NCBI GenBank assembly: GCA_021604925.1 | Contig: BQJX01000070.1 | Span: 1 to 9,207, forward strand | DNA length: 9,207 bases | DNA from: Gemmatimonadota bacterium | GTDB taxonomy: Bacteria; ARS69 | Direction of reading: 5' to 3' | Shown: positions 6,312 through 9,207 of the stretch, piece by piece | Layout: each line of letters starts with the position of its first letter | Position numbering within the stretch: position 1 is the stretch's first letter | The notes under the pieces: generated by a model | Databases searched by the model: none | The model's input: only the letters and a program-made list of their open reading frames with translations | Told to the model about the DNA's origin: nothing | Translations under genes and position numbers: made by a program

Positions 6312-6453
6312 CGCATTCCTCCTGGGATTCGGGTGGCGCGAGTATACGCGGAATGGTGAGACGCGGACGAGGGAAGGGCGGCGACGCGGACGACCACGTC
6401 CGGCTTCAATTCGGGTACCCTGCTCCGAACGGTTTCTGCGAACGGAGTCCAAC
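6312..6453. other. Divergent promoter region of channel and DUF72 genes
   Basis: These 142 bases carry the minus-strand -10 candidate and the two Shine-Dalgarno sites. A short direct repeat GAACGG (6427-6432 and 6440-6445) lies before the DUF72 start. I see no convincing plus-strand promoter or operator. Confidence 0.4.
6341..6346 (-). promoter_or_regulatory. Candidate -10 box (TATACT) for the channel gene
   Basis: TATACT on the minus strand matches the -10 consensus at five of six positions. It would start a leader of roughly 20-25 bases containing AGGAGG before ATG 6311. No good -35 hexamer is found at 16-18 bases upstream, so this may be an activated or sigma-variant promoter. Confidence 0.4.
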
Positions 6454-7158
6454 ATGAACTGGTGGGTCGGCACGAGCGGCTACAGCTACAAGGAGTGGAA
6501 GGGCCCGTTCTACCCGGAGAAACTCGCGGCCAAGGACATGCTCACGTTCTACGCGCAGCACCTGACCGCGGTGGAGATCAACAACACCTTCTACCGCTCG
6601 CCCAAGACCAGCGTGCTGGAGGGGTGGGCCGGGCAGGTGGGCCCGGACTTCCGGTTCGTGCTGAAGGCCAATCGTCGCATCACCCACTTTTCGCGGCTGA
6701 AGGAAAGCGCCGCCGAGCCGACCGGGTATTTCCTGCGCACGGCGACGGCTCTGGCGGAGCGTCAGGGCCCCATCCTCTTCCAGCTGCCTCCCAACATGAA
6801 GGCCGACCCGGAACTCCTGGGCGAGTTCCTGGAGCAGATCCCCGAAGGGACGAAGGCCGCCTTCGAGTTCCGGCACGACACCTGGTTCACGGACGACGTC
6901 TACGAGCGCCTGCGCGGCAAGCAGCTCGCTCTGTGCCTGGCCGACACGGACGATGGCGACGATCCGGTGCTGGTGCCCACCGCGGACTACGGGTACCTGC
7001 GGCTGCGCAAGGTGGCCTACGATGACGAAGCGCTGCGGGCTTGGGTGGCGCGCGTGCGCGATGCGGGCTGGGAGGACGCGTACGTGTTCTTCAAGCACGA
7101 AGATGAGGCCACGGGTCCGCTCCTGGCCGCCCGTTTCCTGGAACTCGCGCGGGGGTGA
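6454..7158 (+). CDS. DUF72 family protein (YecE-like)
   Basis: The 234-residue protein is a clear DUF72 member with a TIM-barrel-like fold. The signatures in order are WVGTSGYSYKEWKGPFYPE (4-22), LTAVEINNTFYRSP near 37-50, FRFVLKANRRITH near 67-79, ILFQLPPNMKAD near 108-119, AAFEFRHDTWF near 137-147, YGYLRLRKVAYD near 179-190 and DAYVFFKHED near 211-220. The biochemical role of the family is not established, and the sequence gives no substrate. The ATG at 6454 is preceded by GGAG (6444-6447) with a six-base gap. The frame extends upstream to 6154, but that part is antisense to the channel gene and lacks family similarity. The gene is transcribed divergently from the channel and 51 bases ahead of the glycosyltransferase gene. 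Confidence 0.95.
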   Translation: MNWWVGTSGYSYKEWKGPFYPEKLAAKDMLTFYAQHLTAVEINNTFYRSPKTSVLEGWAGQVGPDFRFVLKANRRITHFSRLKESAAEPTGYFLRTATALAERQGPILFQLPPNMKADPELLGEFLEQIPEGTKAAFEFRHDTWFTDDVYERLRGKQLALCLADTDDGDDPVLVPTADYGYLRLRKVAYDDEALRAWVARVRDAGWEDAYVFFKHEDEATGPLLAARFLELARG

Positions 7159-7209
7159 GTGCGAGTGGCGGCGCGGCGCCCGTGATATGCTGCTGCCGTT
7201 CCTGCGTCC

Positions 7210-9207
7210 TTGGTCCGGGAGGCCATCGTCAACGCTCGCCTTGTCCTGATTCTCGTGTTCGTGGCCGCGGTCTCCGGCGCGCTGCGCGGCATCCAGCATC
7301 AGCGGATTCCCGTGCCCGAACGCGGCACCTGGATCACGTCCGACGCGGACAGCTTTTACCACATGCGCCGCGTTCAACAGGCGATCCGCACCGGCACGAT
7401 CGCCGGCACTGACCCCGCGCTGAACTTCCCCGAAGGCTCCGCGATTCCCTGGCCGCCGTACTACACGGCCGTGGCCACGGCGGCCACCGCGCCGTTCCTG
7501 CCCGAAGGCGAGGTGGCGGCGCGCGATTTCGTGGAGCGACGGGTGGCGTCCATTCCCCGATGGTTCGGCGTGGCCACGTCCGTGGTGGCGGCGCTGGCGG
7601 GATGGCTGATCGCCGGGCCGGGCGCCGCGTTGCTGGCGGGGCTGCTGCACGCGTTGAGCGCCGCGTCCATCGTGTACAGCCGGCTGGGCAATGGCGATCA
7701 CCACGCCTGGATCACGCTGCTCTCGGGGGGCATGGGGCTGCTGCTCAGCCGGGCGCTGCGCCCTCCCCCGTTGCGGAACGTGCGCGCCGCGGCGCTGGGC
7801 GGCGTGGGGCTGGGCGTGGTGGCCGGGGTGGCGCTCGGGTCGTGGGTCGCCTCGGTCCTCTACGTGCTCCCGGTGCAGATCGTGCTGGGGTTTCTCGTGT
7901 GGCAGCATGGCCGCACGCGCCTGCCCGGGCTGGCGGCGCTGGGACTCGCGTTCCACGCGGCCGCGATCGTGGCCCTGCTTCCCGCCGTGATCGCGAGTCC
8001 GTGGGCGGCGTCGCAGCCGTGGATGGTGGTGAACCTCACCTGGTTCCACGTAGCCTGGCTCGCCGTGGGCGGCTTGGTGTTCGTGCCGCTGCTCCGGATG
8101 AGCCGGCCCCGTTCGTTGCAACGCTATCCGTGGATCGTGGCCGGCGCGCTCACCGGTCTGGCGCTGCTGTTGCTGGCGCTGAACGTGGGCCCGGCGGCGG
8201 GACTGCGGGAGAGCTTCGCCTGGATGGCCCGCAACGACGAGTTCATGGGCGCGGTGTGGGAGTCGCGCGGCATCCTGGGCAAGGGCGCGGCGTTCGATCC
8301 GTTCAGCATTCTCGGGCACGGGCTGATCGTGCTGCCGTTCGCCTGGGCGTACCTGGCCTGGCGCGCCTTCCGTCACCGCCGGTACGAGCTGCTTCCCTGG
8401 GTGGTCACGGCACCGCTGCTGTTCGCGCAGGCCGCACGGCAGGTGCGCTTCACGGACGCGCTGGCGTTGCCCATGGCGGTGGTGCTGGCGGCGGGAGCGG
8501 TGGCGCTGTGGAAGTCGCGAAAGCTTCGGGTTCCCCGGCCTGCCGTGGTGGCCCTTCTCCTGGCGGTGGCCGTGGCGGCCAACGTGGGTACGGTCCGGCG
8601 AACGGCCGCGTCGCTGCAACGCACCGACGACGGTCCCGGCCAGACCGAGCAGCCGTCGGCGGCGGTGGCGCGCGAATTGGCGGAGTGGTGCCGGACCCAC
8701 ACGCCGGCCGATGGGAAGTCCGCGGTGCTCGCGTCCTGGACCTGGGGACACCTGATCGAGTGGGCGGCCGAGCGCCCCACCGTGGCCACGAACTTCGGGA
8801 CGTTCGTGGGCGAGGAGTCGTTCCGCGCGCCCGCCCGCTTCTTTCTGGCGGAAGACGAGGCGCAGGCCGAAGCGATCCTGCAGGAGCGCGCCGCGCGCTG
8901 GGTGCTGCTGACCACGTGGCTCCCCAACACGTACACGCACCTCATCCGCACCGCGGATCCCGCACTGCGTGACCGGTACATCGAACGTGGCCCCGAGGGC
9001 GCCGAGGTGCAGTTGCGCTTCGACTGGTACCGGACCATGGGCGCGCGCCTCCTCTTCGAAGGACGCACGCTGCAACCGGATGGCGGCTACGGACCGCCGC
9101 TGGACTTTGCGCGCGTGGTCCACGTGTCGGCGGCGCGCGACGCCCGCTATCGCATGCGGCCGGAGCCCGCACCGGCGGGGTGGGTATGGGAGCGCGTGCC
9201 GGGTGCC
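7210..9207 (+). CDS. STT3/AglB-like oligosaccharyltransferase, multi-spanning (3' end beyond window)
   Basis: This 666-codon open frame encodes an integral membrane protein with one N-terminal segment (about 10-26), many further hydrophobic helices between about 116 and 490, then a soluble C-terminal region. The GT-C motifs fit the STT3/PglB/AglB family: DADSFYHMRRVQQAI (45-59, first metal-binding loop), WPPYYT (81-86), GNGDHHAW (160-167, the DHH form seen in archaeal-type AglB), and GAVWESR (347-353), whose Glu351 fits the loop-5 glutamate. The acceptor-binding WWDYG motif is degenerate, SWTWGHLIEW (509-518), followed by the usual RPTVATNFGTF. Family members transfer lipid-linked glycans to asparagine; some bacterial relatives may instead transfer single sugars. 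TTG 7210 is the first start after the in-frame stop at 7183 and lets the first transmembrane helix begin properly, but it has no clear ribosome site, so the start is uncertain. Confidence 0.82.
   Translation, partial: MVREAIVNARLVLILVFVAAVSGALRGIQHQRIPVPERGTWITSDADSFYHMRRVQQAIRTGTIAGTDPALNFPEGSAIPWPPYYTAVATAATAPFLPEGEVAARDFVERRVASIPRWFGVATSVVAALAGWLIAGPGAALLAGLLHALSAASIVYSRLGNGDHHAWITLLSGGMGLLLSRALRPPPLRNVRAAALGGVGLGVVAGVALGSWVASVLYVLPVQIVLGFLVWQHGRTRLPGLAALGLAFHAAAIVALLPAVIASPWAASQPWMVVNLTWFHVAWLAVGGLVFVPLLRMSRPRSLQRYPWIVAGALTGLALLLLALNVGPAAGLRESFAWMARNDEFMGAVWESRGILGKGAAFDPFSILGHGLIVLPFAWAYLAWRAFRHRRYELLPWVVTAPLLFAQAARQVRFTDALALPMAVVLAAGAVALWKSRKLRVPRPAVVALLLAVAVAANVGTVRRTAASLQRTDDGPGQTEQPSAAVARELAEWCRTHTPADGKSAVLASWTWGHLIEWAAERPTVATNFGTFVGEESFRAPARFFLAEDEAQAEAILQERAARWVLLTTWLPNTYTHLIRTADPALRDRYIERGPEGAEVQLRFDWYRTMGARLLFEGRTLQPDGGYGPPLDFARVVHVSAARDARYRMRPEPAPAGWVWERVPGA

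Noticed and set aside
7186..7250. Short frame from the ATG near 7186 as the true N-terminus of the glycosyltransferase
   Set aside because: It hits a stop after about 20 codons in another frame. Using it would need a frameshift, while the TTG 7210 start already gives a sensible first transmembrane helix.
7560..8972. Plus-strand 470-codon open frame rich in G, R and A
   Set aside because: It is an out-of-frame shadow of the glycosyltransferase gene with no membrane pattern or domain.
6406..9123. Minus-strand open frame of 905 codons opposite the DUF72 and glycosyltransferase genes
   Set aside because: Its translation is low-complexity (R, H, Q, G, P) and spans two unrelated genes and their intergenic gap. 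The plus strand has clear families throughout.

Overview
This is a strongly GC-rich bacterial window with tightly packed genes on both strands and cytoplasmic, envelope and membrane products. It has no rRNA, tRNA, CRISPR array or insertion sequence that I can see. Gene content does not fix the taxon. A bacterial STT3/AglB-like glycosyltransferase, a prokaryotic glutamate-receptor channel, a mitochondrial-type aconitase and an apparent selenoprotein together suggest an environmental lineage, possibly deltaproteobacteria-like or from a candidate phylum. That is inference only.

Layout: (1) Minus strand, 3096 down to the left edge: a complete aconitase gene followed, with a 4-base overlap, by a secreted NHL beta-propeller protein that runs off the window. 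(2) Plus strand, 3361 to about 5226: a compact four-gene cluster. It encodes an ArsC/Spx-type thioredoxin-fold protein, a YaiI/UPF0178 protein, an SRPBCC (AHSA1-like) protein and an isoprenylcysteine-methyltransferase-like membrane protein, with gaps or overlaps of +2, -4 and -11 bases. (3) Minus strand, 6311 to 5223: a GluR0-type ligand-gated channel with a potassium selectivity filter, convergent with the cluster. (4) Plus strand, 6454 to 7158: a DUF72 protein, divergent from the channel. (5) Plus strand, 7210 to the right edge: a large multi-spanning STT3/AglB-like oligosaccharyltransferase, 3' truncated.

The most important observation is in the first gene of the plus-strand cluster. Its natural reading frame starts at a TTG at 3361 with a well-placed Shine-Dalgarno. 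It carries an in-frame TGA at 3388-3390, exactly where the ArsC/Spx family has its catalytic cysteine (T-TGA-G-T-C-R-K-A). Immediately downstream is a 7-bp hairpin with a GGTC apical loop, 17 bases after the TGA, which is the geometry of a bacterial SECIS element. I read this as a selenocysteine-containing ArsC-like reductase of 112 residues with a UxxC redox motif. Ordinary gene calling would shorten it to a fragment starting at 3415 and lose the active site.

Secondary points: the methyltransferase-like gene has no stop codon in its own frame until 6359, antisense to the channel gene, while a TAA one frame over would make a typical CTAA/TTAG tail-to-tail overlap. The glycosyltransferase keeps its acidic metal-site motifs but has a degenerate WWDYG motif. 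The NHL repeats alternate strictly between 47 and 46 residues.
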